From contig CALULT010000012.1 of the NCBI GenBank assembly GCA_944321565.1, forward strand, positions 1 through 59,194: a DNA stretch of 59,194 nucleotides, written 5' to 3'. A program made the position numbers and the translations under genes. Under the pieces are notes generated by a model, which had not been told where the DNA came from, did not search any database, and saw nothing but the letters and a program-made list of their open reading frames with translations. Origin of the DNA: an uncultured Paraprevotella sp. (GTDB taxonomy: Bacteria; Bacteroidota; Bacteroidia; Bacteroidales; Bacteroidaceae). Of this stretch, positions 8,771-17,025 are shown piece by piece (the stretch's first letter is position 1; every line of letters begins with the position of its first letter).

Positions 8771-9629
8771 CGCGCACCACACGCACACCGAGCTGCGAAG
8801 GATGCTTCTGCATGTACTGCCGCAACGTCATCGGCTCCAGCACCACTTTCTTGTGGATGCTCGACGCATTGAGCAAATGCAAACGTCCTTCCTTCCACAC
8901 TGCGAAACCGAGATGCGACGTGTCCAGCCCTTTCTTCCGCGTCACGATGGCCAGGATGTCGCCATCGTGGATGTCGTCCAACTCCTCCTGCCCCTTCCCG
9001 AGCCATGACACAGGCACATATCTCACCGCCTGCCCGTCAAACGCCTGCTCATTCGTGCGTATCCGGCGCAACTCGCCCGCATTTCCTTCCAACATGGGAT
9101 AAGCGGAAGGATGTGTGCTCATATAGTCCAGTTCCAAACGCTGCACGGCCACAAAAGGACGATATCCCTCATCCTTCTTTCCCCGGATTTCCTCCACCAC
9201 TCCCAGCTTTTCGTTGCTGGCAATCCATTCGCTGAAGTAATGGTTGCGCGAAGCATAGCCGTCCCTCACCCCTCCACGGTAACGGATTTTTTCCAAGTTC
9301 CGGCAGAACGCGGCAAAAGAAGGTGCCGGTTCCCGCACCGTAAGCGTCAAAGCCACCACGTTTTCCACCAATGTGGTGCAATCCAGCTGGCGCAAGTTGA
9401 CCACCAGTTCTTCCTCGTCGTTCACTTCCAAAGTGGAAGCCACGTAAGGCGTACCGATAAACTTTTCCGCAAAATACAACGTCCAATTCGTCACGTCACC
9501 CCGCAAAGCAGCCTCGGCCAACAAACGCTCCACCTTCAACGAGTCGGCCCGGGTGTAGGTCTGTGCCGACAAACCCATTGAAAGGACGGACACAAATCCC
9601 CACAAAAAAAGCAATCGTCTCATTCCCAT
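8763..9629 (-). CDS. DUF1460 family secreted amidase-like protein
   Basis: A 288-residue exported protein of the DUF1460 (PF07313) family, which has an NlpC/P60-like fold and is described as N-acetylmuramoyl-L-alanine amidase-like. The signal peptide runs [12 protein letters not shown] to about SAQ (residue 23). The probable catalytic cysteine is Cys84 in LDCTTLVEN, and later conserved blocks read [13 protein letters not shown] and HLGFAVWK. The longer frame from 9686 begins upstream of the -7 box at 9650-9657, so 9629 (or 9623) is the better start. It is convergent with mtgA; both act on the cell wall. Confidence 0.85.
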   Translation of the reverse strand: MGMRRLLFLWGFVSVLSMGLSAQTYTRADSLKVERLLAEAALRGDVTNWTLYFAEKFIGTPYVASTLEVNDEEELVVNLRQLDCTTLVENVVALTLTVREPAPSFAAFCRNLEKIRYRGGVRDGYASRNHYFSEWIASNEKLGVVEEIRGKKDEGYRPFVAVQRLELDYMSTHPSAYPMLEGNAGELRRIRTNEQAFDGQAVRYVPVSWLGKGQEELDDIHDGDILAIVTRKKGLDTSHLGFAVWKEGRLHLLNASSIHKKVVLEPMTLRQYMQKHPSQLGVRVVRVI

Positions 9630-9649
9630 GCTATATAAAATCCTACCGG

Positions 9650-9657
9650 CAAAGATA
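9650..9657 (-). promoter_or_regulatory. promoter -7 box of the DUF1460 gene
   Basis: On the minus strand this reads TATCTTTG, 21 bp before the chosen start at 9629. Confidence 0.5.
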
Positions 9658-9776
9658 CGCAAAGTTTCCAAAGAACCTGTTCCCAAAACTGTTTTTTACG
9701 TTCCCATCCCTTTGACGTTTTCAATTTTTTTCGCTACCTTTATGCCGCATAAGACAAACAGACAACAAAAATCCCC

Positions 9777-10814
9777 ATGCAAGGACTAAGCCTATCCATG
9801 TTTTCCGCAGGATGCGCCACAACCTATTTCGCAGTGCAAGCCTGTTCACACCTGCGACGTGACGAACGCACACGCATCCACGTTTTGCTGGGATGGATTC
9901 TCGCCTATTGGGCTGTGGCCAACATGAAAGACCTAGTGCAGGCCGTGCCGGGATGGTACAATCGGCAAACCTTGGACTACATCATGCTGGCCGACGGCTG
10001 GTCGGCCATTACATTTGCCTGTTTCCTGTTCGAACTGACCATGCCCGGATGGGTCACGCGGAAACATGTCGCCCTCCTCTGCCTTCCTTTTGCCGGATTC
10101 ACCCTCGCCTACCTCGCCAAGCCCGGAAACACCATCCTGTATCTCTACACCGCCTTTCTCTCCGCCTTCGGGCTGTTCATCCTTGCCATCGGCTACGCAA
10201 AGGCAAAAAAACATCTCGAATTTATAAAAGAGAACTACTCCAACATTGACGAAATCGACATCTCCTGGATTCGCCGCGTTTACGTAGTGGCATTCCTCAA
10301 CCAATCGTTGTGGCTATTGGTTTCGCTCATCGGCGAAGCCTTCACCGACATGCTCTACTACCTCTCCTCCATCCTGTTGTGGCAGATGATCGTGAACAAC
10401 TGCCGCAACCTGAAACAAATCCGGCCAAGCCAGAACAGCGAATCAAACGACATGGAAATGACACCGGAGAGAAAGACCTACCCCTTCGCCGACACGCTGG
10501 AAAGCATCATGAAGGACGAAAGGCTATACCTCAACCCCGCCCTCTCGCTCTCCGACCTGAGCAGCCGCGTGGGCACCAACCGCACATACCTAAGCCAATA
10601 TTTCAGCAATATGAAACGCCTCACGTTCTACGACTATGTCAACGCCTTGCGCATAGAAAAAATGAGCATTCCCCTTTTGGTGGAACACCCCGAATACACC
10701 TTGGACTACATCGCCAAACAAAGCGGTTTCAACTCACTTTCCACGTTCCGACGGGCTTTCCGCAAACAAACCGGCACAACACCAGGGAATTTCAGGAAAA
10801 AACGAGGTAGCTGA
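9777..10814 (+). CDS. membrane-anchored AraC-family regulator
   Basis: A 345-residue protein with two parts. Residues 1-215 hold about seven hydrophobic membrane segments (for example GWILAYWAVANM, TILYLYTAFLSAFGLFILAIG, SLWLLVSLIGEAF). Residues about 240-345 form an AraC-type DNA-binding domain with two helix-turn-helices (LSLSDLSSRVGTNRTYLSQYF and TLDYIAKQSGFNSLSTFRRAF). It should sense a membrane or extracytoplasmic signal and regulate transcription directly. It stands alone between oppositely oriented genes, so its targets are unclear. ATG 9777 is used; ATG 9798 is possible. Confidence 0.88.
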   Translation: MQGLSLSMFSAGCATTYFAVQACSHLRRDERTRIHVLLGWILAYWAVANMKDLVQAVPGWYNRQTLDYIMLADGWSAITFACFLFELTMPGWVTRKHVALLCLPFAGFTLAYLAKPGNTILYLYTAFLSAFGLFILAIGYAKAKKHLEFIKENYSNIDEIDISWIRRVYVVAFLNQSLWLLVSLIGEAFTDMLYYLSSILLWQMIVNNCRNLKQIRPSQNSESNDMEMTPERKTYPFADTLESIMKDERLYLNPALSLSDLSSRVGTNRTYLSQYFSNMKRLTFYDYVNALRIEKMSIPLLVEHPEYTLDYIAKQSGFNSLSTFRRAFRKQTGTTPGNFRKKRGS

Positions 10815-10820
10815 CCCCAT

Positions 10821-10989
10821 GCCGCGTGGGATTTGTTCCTGCCACGTGGGATTTGCAATCCCACGCAATTAAGTATCAGGATTTTCAATCCGAAAAAAAT
10901 TCTCCTTTCCCGTATAGGTTTTCAGAAAGCCCTTTCGGGCTTGCGGATTCGGAAATCCGCACCTCAATTGCACCGGATTACAAATCCGG
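10821..10989. repeat. cluster of REP-like GGATT-N3/4-AATCC hairpins
   Basis: The 311-bp gap after the AraC gene holds four hairpins sharing a GGATT/AATCC core: CGTGGGATT/AATCCCACG (10845-10865), GGATT/AATCC (10879-10891), GCGGATT/AATCCGC (10943-10960) and CCGGATT/AATCCGG (10973-10989). A further stem AAGCCC/GGGCTT lies at 10927-10942, and a 20-bp near-duplicate block at 10821-10840 and 10841-10860. The flanking stem bases differ while the core is constant, as in REP/BIME arrays. No protein-coding region was seen in the gap. Confidence 0.75.
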
Positions 10990-11054
10990 CGCAGCGGATA
11001 TGCACAAATTCATGTCGCGCACAGTATAAATATGCATGCGAGCTATTCCGTAAA

Positions 11055-11081
11055 AAGCCCGCCAAACGGTTTGGCGGGCTT
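11055..11081 (-). terminator. terminator of the DUF4878 lipoprotein gene
   Basis: A 12-bp perfect stem, AAGCCCGCCAAA (11055-11066) with TTTGGCGGGCTT (11070-11081), closes a 3-base loop. On the minus strand it runs into TTTTTA. It lies 45 bp after the stop at 11126. The stem is symmetrical enough to work in both directions. Confidence 0.85.
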
Positions 11082-11125
11082 CATCGCTATGTGGGAAAAA
11101 CACAGAGGCAACCGCCCCTGTTTCT

Positions 11126-11533
11126 CTATTTTCCAATGTCCAGTTTCCAATTTCCGTCGGCATCTTTGCGCAACTTCATGGTCTCGTCGTCTTCCTCGCC
11201 GTTGGCATAGACAACTTTCATGCCGACCTTGGCCGTCTCGCCGTCCTCGGATATTTCTTCCGAAGTCACCTCATACGACTGGATGCCCTGTTTCTCGTTT
11301 AGAGACGACTCGGCCTTGGCCTGCAGCATGCCGGCCACCATCTTCTTCTCACTTTCCAAATCCTTCCCTTCCTCATTCTCGACATACATCAGGTCCACAA
11401 AGCCTTCATAATCCTTGTCCTGCATGCACTTCGCTGCCTGTTCGGCCACTTTCGTAGGCGTATTGCCGCCACCGCCACAAGCCGAAAACATCAACATTGC
11501 CGCCATCGCGGCTGCCACACACATCTTTTTCAT
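11126..11533 (-). CDS. DUF4878-type small lipoprotein
   Basis: A 135-residue secreted lipoprotein with lipobox MFSAC (Cys19) followed by a Gly-rich linker. The rest is an NTF2-like alpha/beta domain of the DUF4878 type: helices around TKVAEQAAKCMQDKDYEGFV, then beta strands ending DGNWKLDIGK. Proteins of this kind are abundant in Bacteroidales envelopes and their function is unknown. It may be co-transcribed with the upstream permuted-papain lipoprotein, whose stop lies 49 bp before its start. Confidence 0.85.
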   Translation of the reverse strand: MKKMCVAAAMAAMLMFSACGGGGNTPTKVAEQAAKCMQDKDYEGFVDLMYVENEEGKDLESEKKMVAGMLQAKAESSLNEKQGIQSYEVTSEEISEDGETAKVGMKVVYANGEEDDETMKLRKDADGNWKLDIGK

Positions 11534-11582
11534 AATGCTAATCTTTAAGTATGAAACAATCAGTTATAAACTCTGCCCCCGC

Positions 11583-12206
11583 TCAAAACCCGGACACCAG
11601 CCGCAACGCCCTGTCCCGGAAAAAATCGGAAGGCAATATCACTCCGCGCAACGCCAATCCCGGTATGGAGATGTCATGCCGCTCCCCCGTGTGCAGCGGA
11701 CTGCCCGCCGCAGCGTATGCGTATGCCACCAGTTCGCAACAATACATTCTCGTCGTGTCCGCCGCGTCATAATCGTGGTCGAACAACGTACCGCGGCGGT
11801 AAACGTCCTGAGCCGCGGCTGCCGCCCGTCTGGCCACATCCCCGTCCCGGTGACGCAACACGCATCCGATGTCCGCCCGCGTCCCGGCGTAGAACGCCTC
11901 AGGCGATTCCATCTTCACGCGGTCGGGGTCGCCCTCATAGTCCGGCTCGTCCGGCACGGCATGCACGACCCTCAACACCCCCGCCGAGTCCACCACGATA
12001 CCCACGTGGGAATAGTTCCCGGCAGTGTCGGCAAAAAGCACCATCCGGCTGGTAAACCCTCCACCGCGCCTGAACACCACGTCGCCCGCCTCCAACCTTA
12101 CGCCCGAAGGCAATATGTGTCGCGGCTTTTCCTCCCGGCAACCACCCAACAGGGCAACCGCCACCAAGGCCATACCAAGCTTTTCCAAACACAACGCCAT
12201 GTTCAT
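11583..12206 (-). CDS. YiiX-like permuted NlpC/P60 cysteine hydrolase lipoprotein
   Basis: A 207-residue lipoprotein (lipobox LGGC, Cys23). The mature part resembles the circularly permuted papain-like YiiX/YebB family: the histidine comes first (NYSHVGIVV, His67) and the cysteine last (MYCCELVAYAY, Cys156). A neighbouring DHDYD block (143-147) is also typical. Family members are thought to cleave amide bonds in cell-wall peptides or lipids; the substrate here is not known. Two ATG codons lie close together (12206 and 12200). The -7 box is at 12221-12228. Confidence 0.8.
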   Translation of the reverse strand: MNMALCLEKLGMALVAVALLGGCREEKPRHILPSGVRLEAGDVVFRRGGGFTSRMVLFADTAGNYSHVGIVVDSAGVLRVVHAVPDEPDYEGDPDRVKMESPEAFYAGTRADIGCVLRHRDGDVARRAAAAAQDVYRRGTLFDHDYDAADTTRMYCCELVAYAYAAAGSPLHTGERHDISIPGLALRGVILPSDFFRDRALRLVSGF

Positions 12207-12220
12207 CTCCGCCTTGTGTG

Positions 12221-12228
12221 CAAAAATA
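12221..12228 (-). promoter_or_regulatory. promoter -7 box of the YiiX-like gene
   Basis: On the minus strand this reads TATTTTTG, 14 bp before the ATG at 12206, so the leader would be very short. Confidence 0.45.
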
Positions 12229-12546
12229 CATTTTCTTTTGGTAATAATATCAAAAACGCTGCATTTAAAACAGCCATTAAAACAAAAATAACGGTCATCT
12301 GTTTAAAAACAGCGATTCCATCGGACAAAACGCCACCAAATAGGAACGCGCAACTTCACAAACACGAAACCCGAAAAGACTGGCCGCCAAGACAAGAATT
12401 GGATTCCCACAAAAAGTCTTTTCATTCGCTTGATGTATCGTTTTCGTGTGTGCCTAGGCGAAAACTCATCCCAAATCAGCGCGCGATAAATTCAAAGCAG
12501 TTTCCAAGTTTCGTGGGATTTCCTTTTTTCTTTGAAATTATCTCTC
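12229..12546. other. gene-free divergent intergenic region
   Basis: About 320 bp separate two divergent promoters. I see no convincing reading frame. The only structure noted is the short palindrome CTGTTTAAAAACAG at 12299-12312, a possible regulator site for either gene. The segment is more AT-rich than its neighbours. Confidence 0.4.
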
Positions 12547-12554
12547 TATTTTTG
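12547..12554 (+). promoter_or_regulatory. promoter -7 box almost touching the DUF5103 start
   Basis: TATTTTTG matches TAnnTTTG but ends only 4 bp before the ATG at 12559. Transcription starting the usual few bases downstream would give a leaderless or nearly leaderless mRNA. Confidence 0.45.
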
Positions 12555-12558
12555 CAAT

Positions 12559-13815
12559 ATGAGACGCATTGTATTTCTCCTTTGCCTGGCGGGACTTGCC
12601 ATATACGCACCCGCACAACGCCACGAAATCCTGGACGAACGCCTGCACACGCTGCAGGTGGTGGTGAACGACGACCCGCTCCTCCCCCCCGTCATGAACC
12701 TGGGGGGAAGGAACCATGTGGAAATCAGTTTCGACGAATTTTCCCACGAATACCACCGCTATATATATAAGGTGGAACACTGCAATGCCGACTGGACGCC
12801 TTCCGACGAGATTTTCGAATCGGACTACCTGAACGGCTTCAATGGCGAAACCATCGAAGACTACGAGAAGAGCTTCAACACCACAGTCCTGTACACCCAC
12901 TACTCCCTGCGCATCCCGAACGAATATGTCTCGCTCAAACTGTCGGGGAATTACAAGGTAACGGTTTACAACGACGACGGTGACGAGCCGGTGCCCGTGC
13001 TGACGGCCTGCTTCTGCCTAGTTGAGCCGGGAGTAGGCATCGGTGCCACCATCAGCACCAACACGGACATAGACTTCAACAAATCGCACCAGCAACTTGA
13101 TTTATCAATAAACTACGGCCTTACAAAAGTCATTGACCCTCATCGCGAACTGCGAACCGTAGTGTTGCAAAACCGAAGATGGGACAACTGCGTGGTCAAT
13201 CCCAAACCCAATATACAGGCGGCCAACAAAATTGAGTTCACCCACAACCGGCAGCTGATTTTCCCCGCAGGCAATGAATACCACAAATTTGAAATCCTCG
13301 ACCTGCATGTCCCCACGCTGAACGTGGACCGCATGGAATGGTTCGACCCATACTACCATGCCACGCTCTTCCCCAGCCGCACCGCCCGCAATTACCTGTA
13401 CGACGAGGATCAGAACGGCGACTTCATCATCCGCAACAGTGATGACTACGACGTGGAAACCACGTGCGACTACGTGTTCACCCACTTCACGCTCCATAGC
13501 CCGCAACTGCCCGGCGGTGAAGTCTATCTGAACGGAGAATGGACTTGCAACCGCTTCACGCCGCAATACCGCATGACCTACAACCGGGAGAAGCATGCCT
13601 ATGAAGCCACGGCACTGTTGAAACAAGGTTACTACAACTATAACTACTTGTTCGTGCCGGACGGAAGCACGACCGGGGACAGCGGCCCGACGGACGGCAA
13701 CTTTTACGAAACAGAAAACGAATATATCATCTTGGTTTACCACCGCCCCACCGGCGGACGATACGACAAGCTGGTGGGCTACCGGAGAGTAAACTTCAAA
13801 ATCAACAGGCAATGA
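12559..13815 (+). CDS. DUF5103 protein (type IX secretion plug-like)
   Basis: A 418-residue exported protein. The N-terminal signal peptide is MRRIVFLLCLAGLAIYAPAQ. It then follows the DUF5103 family, with an N-terminal beta-rich domain (HRYIYKVEHCNADWTPSDE) and a C-terminal Ig-like half (LPGGEVYLNGEWTCN). A DUF5103 protein has been described as the plug of the type IX secretion translocon, but many Bacteroidales without active T9SS keep homologues. The ATG at 12559 is chosen over 12532 because it begins the signal peptide. Its stop overlaps the next gene by 4 bp, starting a coupled three-gene operon. Confidence 0.85.
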   Translation: MRRIVFLLCLAGLAIYAPAQRHEILDERLHTLQVVVNDDPLLPPVMNLGGRNHVEISFDEFSHEYHRYIYKVEHCNADWTPSDEIFESDYLNGFNGETIEDYEKSFNTTVLYTHYSLRIPNEYVSLKLSGNYKVTVYNDDGDEPVPVLTACFCLVEPGVGIGATISTNTDIDFNKSHQQLDLSINYGLTKVIDPHRELRTVVLQNRRWDNCVVNPKPNIQAANKIEFTHNRQLIFPAGNEYHKFEILDLHVPTLNVDRMEWFDPYYHATLFPSRTARNYLYDEDQNGDFIIRNSDDYDVETTCDYVFTHFTLHSPQLPGGEVYLNGEWTCNRFTPQYRMTYNREKHAYEATALLKQGYYNYNYLFVPDGSTTGDSGPTDGNFYETENEYIILVYHRPTGGRYDKLVGYRRVNFKINRQ

Positions 13816-14768
13816 AAATCGTAGTTTTGGACGGATACGGGTTGAACCCCGGCGACCTGTCGTGGGAACCCATCGAAGCAATAGGCGACCTCACGGTGTA
13901 TCCACGCACCGGAGACGAAGAGTTTGACGACCACGCGGCCAATGCAGACATCCTGCTCACCAACAAGACAGTCATCACGGACGAACGCATCTCGCGCCTG
14001 CCCAAGCTGAAATACATCGGTGTGTTAGCCACGGGATACAACGTCGTGGACACGGAAGCAGCCCGGAAACGCGGCATTCCGGTTTGCAACATCCCGGCAT
14101 ACAGCACACCATCCGTCGCCCAAATGGTGTTTGCCCTCCTGCTAACCATTACTAACCGGGTGGAACATTACGCAAACGAAAACCGCCAAGGACGGTGGAG
14201 CCGCAATCCCGACTTCTGCTACTGGGACACTCCCCTCATGGAACTGGCCGGAAAGAAAATGGGCATCGTGGGGCTCGGCCACACCGGAATGGCCACGGCG
14301 CGCATCGCCCTGGCCTTCGGCATGAAAGTGTATGCCCTCACTTCGAAAAGCCCCAAACGACTCAGGACAGGCATTCATAAGGCCACACTGGAGGAATTGT
14401 TTTCCACATGCGACATCGTCAGCCTGAATTGCCCGCTCACACCAGACACACGCCATCTCGCCAATCATCACACATTGGCCCTGATGAAGCCCGGCAGCAT
14501 CCTCATCAACACCGGACGCGGCCCGTTGGTGGACGAACGTGCCGTGGCCGCAGCCCTCACATCCCACATTCTCGGTGCATACGGAGCCGATGTCATGGAC
14601 ACAGAGCCGCCGGCTGCCGACAACCCGTTGCTGAAAGCACCCAATGCCTACCTCACCCCACACATCGCATGGGCCACGCGCGAGGCCCGCCTGCGCCTGA
14701 TGGACATATGCGCAGACAATCTCCGCGCGTTTCTTAAGGGAAATCCGATAAACGTGGTAAACCCATGA
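13812..14768 (+). CDS. D-2-hydroxyacid dehydrogenase (glycerate dehydrogenase-like)
   Basis: A 318-residue NAD(P)-dependent oxidoreductase that interconverts D-2-hydroxyacids and 2-oxoacids. The Rossmann motif is GLGHTG (154-159). The catalytic trio is Arg236 (NTGRGPLVDE), Glu265 (DTEPP) and His284 (TPHIAWAT). After the second beta strand the usual acidic residue is replaced (YALTSKSPKR), and basic residues follow, which hints at NADP(H) preference. Best match by eye is the hydroxypyruvate/glycerate dehydrogenase group. ATGA overlaps link it to DUF5103 upstream and the TRIC channel downstream. Confidence 0.88.
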   Translation: MKIVVLDGYGLNPGDLSWEPIEAIGDLTVYPRTGDEEFDDHAANADILLTNKTVITDERISRLPKLKYIGVLATGYNVVDTEAARKRGIPVCNIPAYSTPSVAQMVFALLLTITNRVEHYANENRQGRWSRNPDFCYWDTPLMELAGKKMGIVGLGHTGMATARIALAFGMKVYALTSKSPKRLRTGIHKATLEELFSTCDIVSLNCPLTPDTRHLANHHTLALMKPGSILINTGRGPLVDERAVAAALTSHILGAYGADVMDTEPPAADNPLLKAPNAYLTPHIAWATREARLRLMDICADNLRAFLKGNPINVVNP

Positions 14769-15439
14769 TTGAACAACTTCTGCACATCCTGCAAGTGATG
14801 GGCGAGACGTTGCGCATCCCCGCCTCGTTCGTCGTCATTGAGTTTGTCGGCACCATGGCCTTCGCCATTTCCGGCATCCGGCTGGCATCGGCCAAGCGGT
14901 TCGACTGGTTCGGAGCCTACATCGTGGGAATGGTTACCGCCATCGGGGGAGGCACGTTACGTGATGTCATGCTGGGTGTCCCGCCATTTTGGATGACCAA
15001 CTCCATTTATGTCATCTGCTGCGGGCTCGCCTTGTTATGGGTCATCCTGTTCGGCAAGAAAATCATCCGCCAGCAAAGCACATGGTTTATCTTCGACACC
15101 GTGGGGCTGGCCCTCTTCAACATCATCGGACTGGAAAAAACGCTGAACATGGGCTATCCGCTGTGGATGGCCGTCATCATGGGCTGCATCACCGGAGCCG
15201 CAGGAGGCATCCTGCGCGACATACTCATCAACGAAGTGCCGCTCATTTTCCGCCAAGAGATTTATGCCATGGCCTGCATTGCCGGAGGCATCGTCTATAT
15301 CGCAGGTTATGCCGCAGGACTTCCGGCCGAGGTCAACGCCGTGCTTTCTGCCATCACCGTGATTTCCATCCGGCTGTTGGCCGTGAAATACCATTGGCAC
15401 TTGCCTATCCTGAAAGGCAACGAAGAAAAGGACAAATGA
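14765..15439 (+). CDS. TRIC-family (UPF0126) cation channel-like membrane protein
   Basis: A 224-residue inner-membrane protein with about seven hydrophobic segments. It shows the internal repeat of the UPF0126/TRIC family: GGGTLRDVMLG in the first half and GAAGGILRDILI in the second, each preceded by a Gly-rich kinked helix. Bacterial TRIC homologues conduct monovalent cations; the homologue YicG has been linked to glycine transport, so the true substrate is open. It is the last gene of the operon, with a 4-bp overlap with the dehydrogenase. The large palindrome at 15517-15582 lies downstream. Confidence 0.85.
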   Translation: MIEQLLHILQVMGETLRIPASFVVIEFVGTMAFAISGIRLASAKRFDWFGAYIVGMVTAIGGGTLRDVMLGVPPFWMTNSIYVICCGLALLWVILFGKKIIRQQSTWFIFDTVGLALFNIIGLEKTLNMGYPLWMAVIMGCITGAAGGILRDILINEVPLIFRQEIYAMACIAGGIVYIAGYAAGLPAEVNAVLSAITVISIRLLAVKYHWHLPILKGNEEKDK

Positions 15440-15516
15440 AGCCGCCGCGGCCTGCCGTTTATCCTGCTTACCCCCAAAAGGCACTTGGCCGGTTTCCAAA
15501 AGTTACTTACTTACCA

Positions 15517-15582
15517 AAACGAAGATATACTTACTTGCCCATTTAAGATATCTTAAATGGGCAAGTAAGTATATCTTCGTTT
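15517..15582. repeat. 66-bp perfect palindrome with no loop
   Basis: Two perfectly complementary 33-base arms meet at 15549/15550 with no spacer. The right arm begins ATCTTAAATGGGCAAG and ends TATCTTCGTTT. It lies between the convergent TRIC-channel and panD genes and could end transcription from both sides. The core motif TACTTACTTG recurs in the inverted repeat at 46532-46592, and both have TTACCAAAA next to the structure, so they look like members of one dispersed family. No transposase is present. Confidence 0.9.
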
Positions 15583-15603
15583 GCGAGACAGACGTGAATA
15601 CGC

Positions 15604-15963
15604 TCAAATGTCGCTTGGCAAACGGTTTGTTTCCGAATCCGGAAATACCACTGTGGGCACGAAAGATTTTGCTTCCTCAAAATCCATCAACGCGTATGAA
15701 ATGATGATGCAGATGTCGCCGACCTGCACCTTGCGGGCTGCCGCGCCATTGAGGCAGATGCATCCCGACCCACGTTCGCCCTTGATGACATAGGTTTCGA
15801 AGCGCTCGCCGTTATTGTTATTCACGATTTGCACTTTTTCTCCTGCAATCAAGTTTGCCGCATCCATCAAATCCTCATCAATCGTGATGCTGCCCATATA
15901 ATTCAAATTCGCTTCCGTCACACGCACACAGTGCAACTTCGACTTCAACACTTGAATCAACAT
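15604..15963 (-). CDS. panD: aspartate 1-decarboxylase
   Basis: A 119-residue pyruvoyl enzyme that makes beta-alanine from aspartate for pantothenate synthesis. The self-cleavage site Gly24-Ser25 (NYMGSITID) is intact, as are Lys9 and the [12 protein letters not shown] strand with the conserved tyrosine. The length is normal. It starts 21 bp after panC, forming a panC-panD operon that supplies beta-alanine directly to PanC. Confidence 0.96.
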   Translation of the reverse strand: MLIQVLKSKLHCVRVTEANLNYMGSITIDEDLMDAANLIAGEKVQIVNNNNGERFETYVIKGERGSGCICLNGAAARKVQVGDICIIISYALMDFEEAKSFVPTVVFPDSETNRLPSDI

Positions 15964-15984
15964 AATGAATGAACTTTTTCCCGT

Positions 15985-16836
15985 TTATCCTTTATATTTC
16001 ACATGATCAATCAACCGCACGGGCTGGTTCCCGCAAAACACGGTGATGCAACCCACGATGTAATCCGAATCCGTCCATGCGCCCAAATCCTGCAACGTGG
16101 TGCCATCCACGATGGAAAAATACTGCACTTCCAATCCGACGATGGCATTCAGCGCATCCACCACATAACGCTGCGTTTCTTTCAGGGTGTGGTTCGTGGC
16201 AAAGTTCTTACTCCTGACAAGCACCGCGTTGATGTTGGCCGCCACGGCACGCTCCCCGTCCGTCAGCAAAGTGTTGCGGCTGCTCATGGCCAGCCCGCTC
16301 TCTTCGCGAACGACAGGACACGGCACAATCTCCACCGGCATCTCCAAGTCCTTCACCATGGCACGGATGACGGCAATCTGCTGGAAGTCTTTCTCACCGA
16401 AATAGGCCCTGTCCGGCTCTGCCGCAGCAAACAACTTGCTCACAATCTGGCACACGCCATTGAAATGCCCCGGACGGTAAGCCCCCTCCATCACCGTGTC
16501 CACCGGAGGATAGCTGAACTTGCGTGTGTCCGGTTCGGGATACATTTCCTCCACCGAGGGCGCAAACACCACATCGGCCCCGACACTCTCCAACAAAGCG
16601 CAATCGGCTTCCAAAGTACGGGGATATTTCTCCAAATCTTTCTTATCATTGAATTGCGTGGGGTTCAAGAACACGCTGACGACCGTCAACCCATTCTCTG
16701 CCACACTACGCTTGACCAGCGAAGCATGCCCCGCATGCAACGCCCCCATCGTAGGCACCATTCCTATCTTTTTACCTTCCGCGCGAGCCTGTCCCAACAC
16801 GCGGCGCAACTCTTCTATTGTATGAACTACTCTCAT
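15985..16836 (-). CDS. panC: pantothenate synthetase
   Basis: A 283-residue cytosolic ligase joining pantoate and beta-alanine with ATP. The nucleotide-binding HIGH-like motif is HAGH (34-37, in [14 protein letters not shown]). The pantoate-binding region and the KMSKS-like loop ([11 protein letters not shown]) are both present. It is the first gene of the panC-panD operon and diverges from the GT5-like gene. No clear TAnnTTTG box was found upstream. Confidence 0.96.
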   Translation of the reverse strand: MRVVHTIEELRRVLGQARAEGKKIGMVPTMGALHAGHASLVKRSVAENGLTVVSVFLNPTQFNDKKDLEKYPRTLEADCALLESVGADVVFAPSVEEMYPEPDTRKFSYPPVDTVMEGAYRPGHFNGVCQIVSKLFAAAEPDRAYFGEKDFQQIAVIRAMVKDLEMPVEIVPCPVVREESGLAMSSRNTLLTDGERAVAANINAVLVRSKNFATNHTLKETQRYVVDALNAIVGLEVQYFSIVDGTTLQDLGAWTDSDYIVGCITVFCGNQPVRLIDHVKYKG

Positions 16837-16981
16837 TTGCAGCCAATTTTTAAAGTTGTAATCCTAAAAAACGCTGCAAAATAACATATAAAATACCATA
16901 TAACAAAACAAAGACCGGAGAAATAAGTGAAATTTATGCAAAAGAATGCCCCCCCCTAAGGCAAGAAAAGGCAAAATGCCG

Positions 16982-17000
16982 TTTTTTTTTCGTAACTTTG
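16982..17000 (+). promoter_or_regulatory. promoter with a T9 tract beside the -7 box
   Basis: TAACTTTG (16993-17000) matches TAnnTTTG and lies 25 bp before the ATG at 17026. It is preceded by nine T residues at 16982-16990, inside the spacer to any -33 element, with a run of eight C residues further up (16949-16956). Slippage in the T tract would alter promoter spacing. Confidence 0.55.
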
Positions 17001-17025
17001 CAAAAGGAAATCGTAAACAACACAC

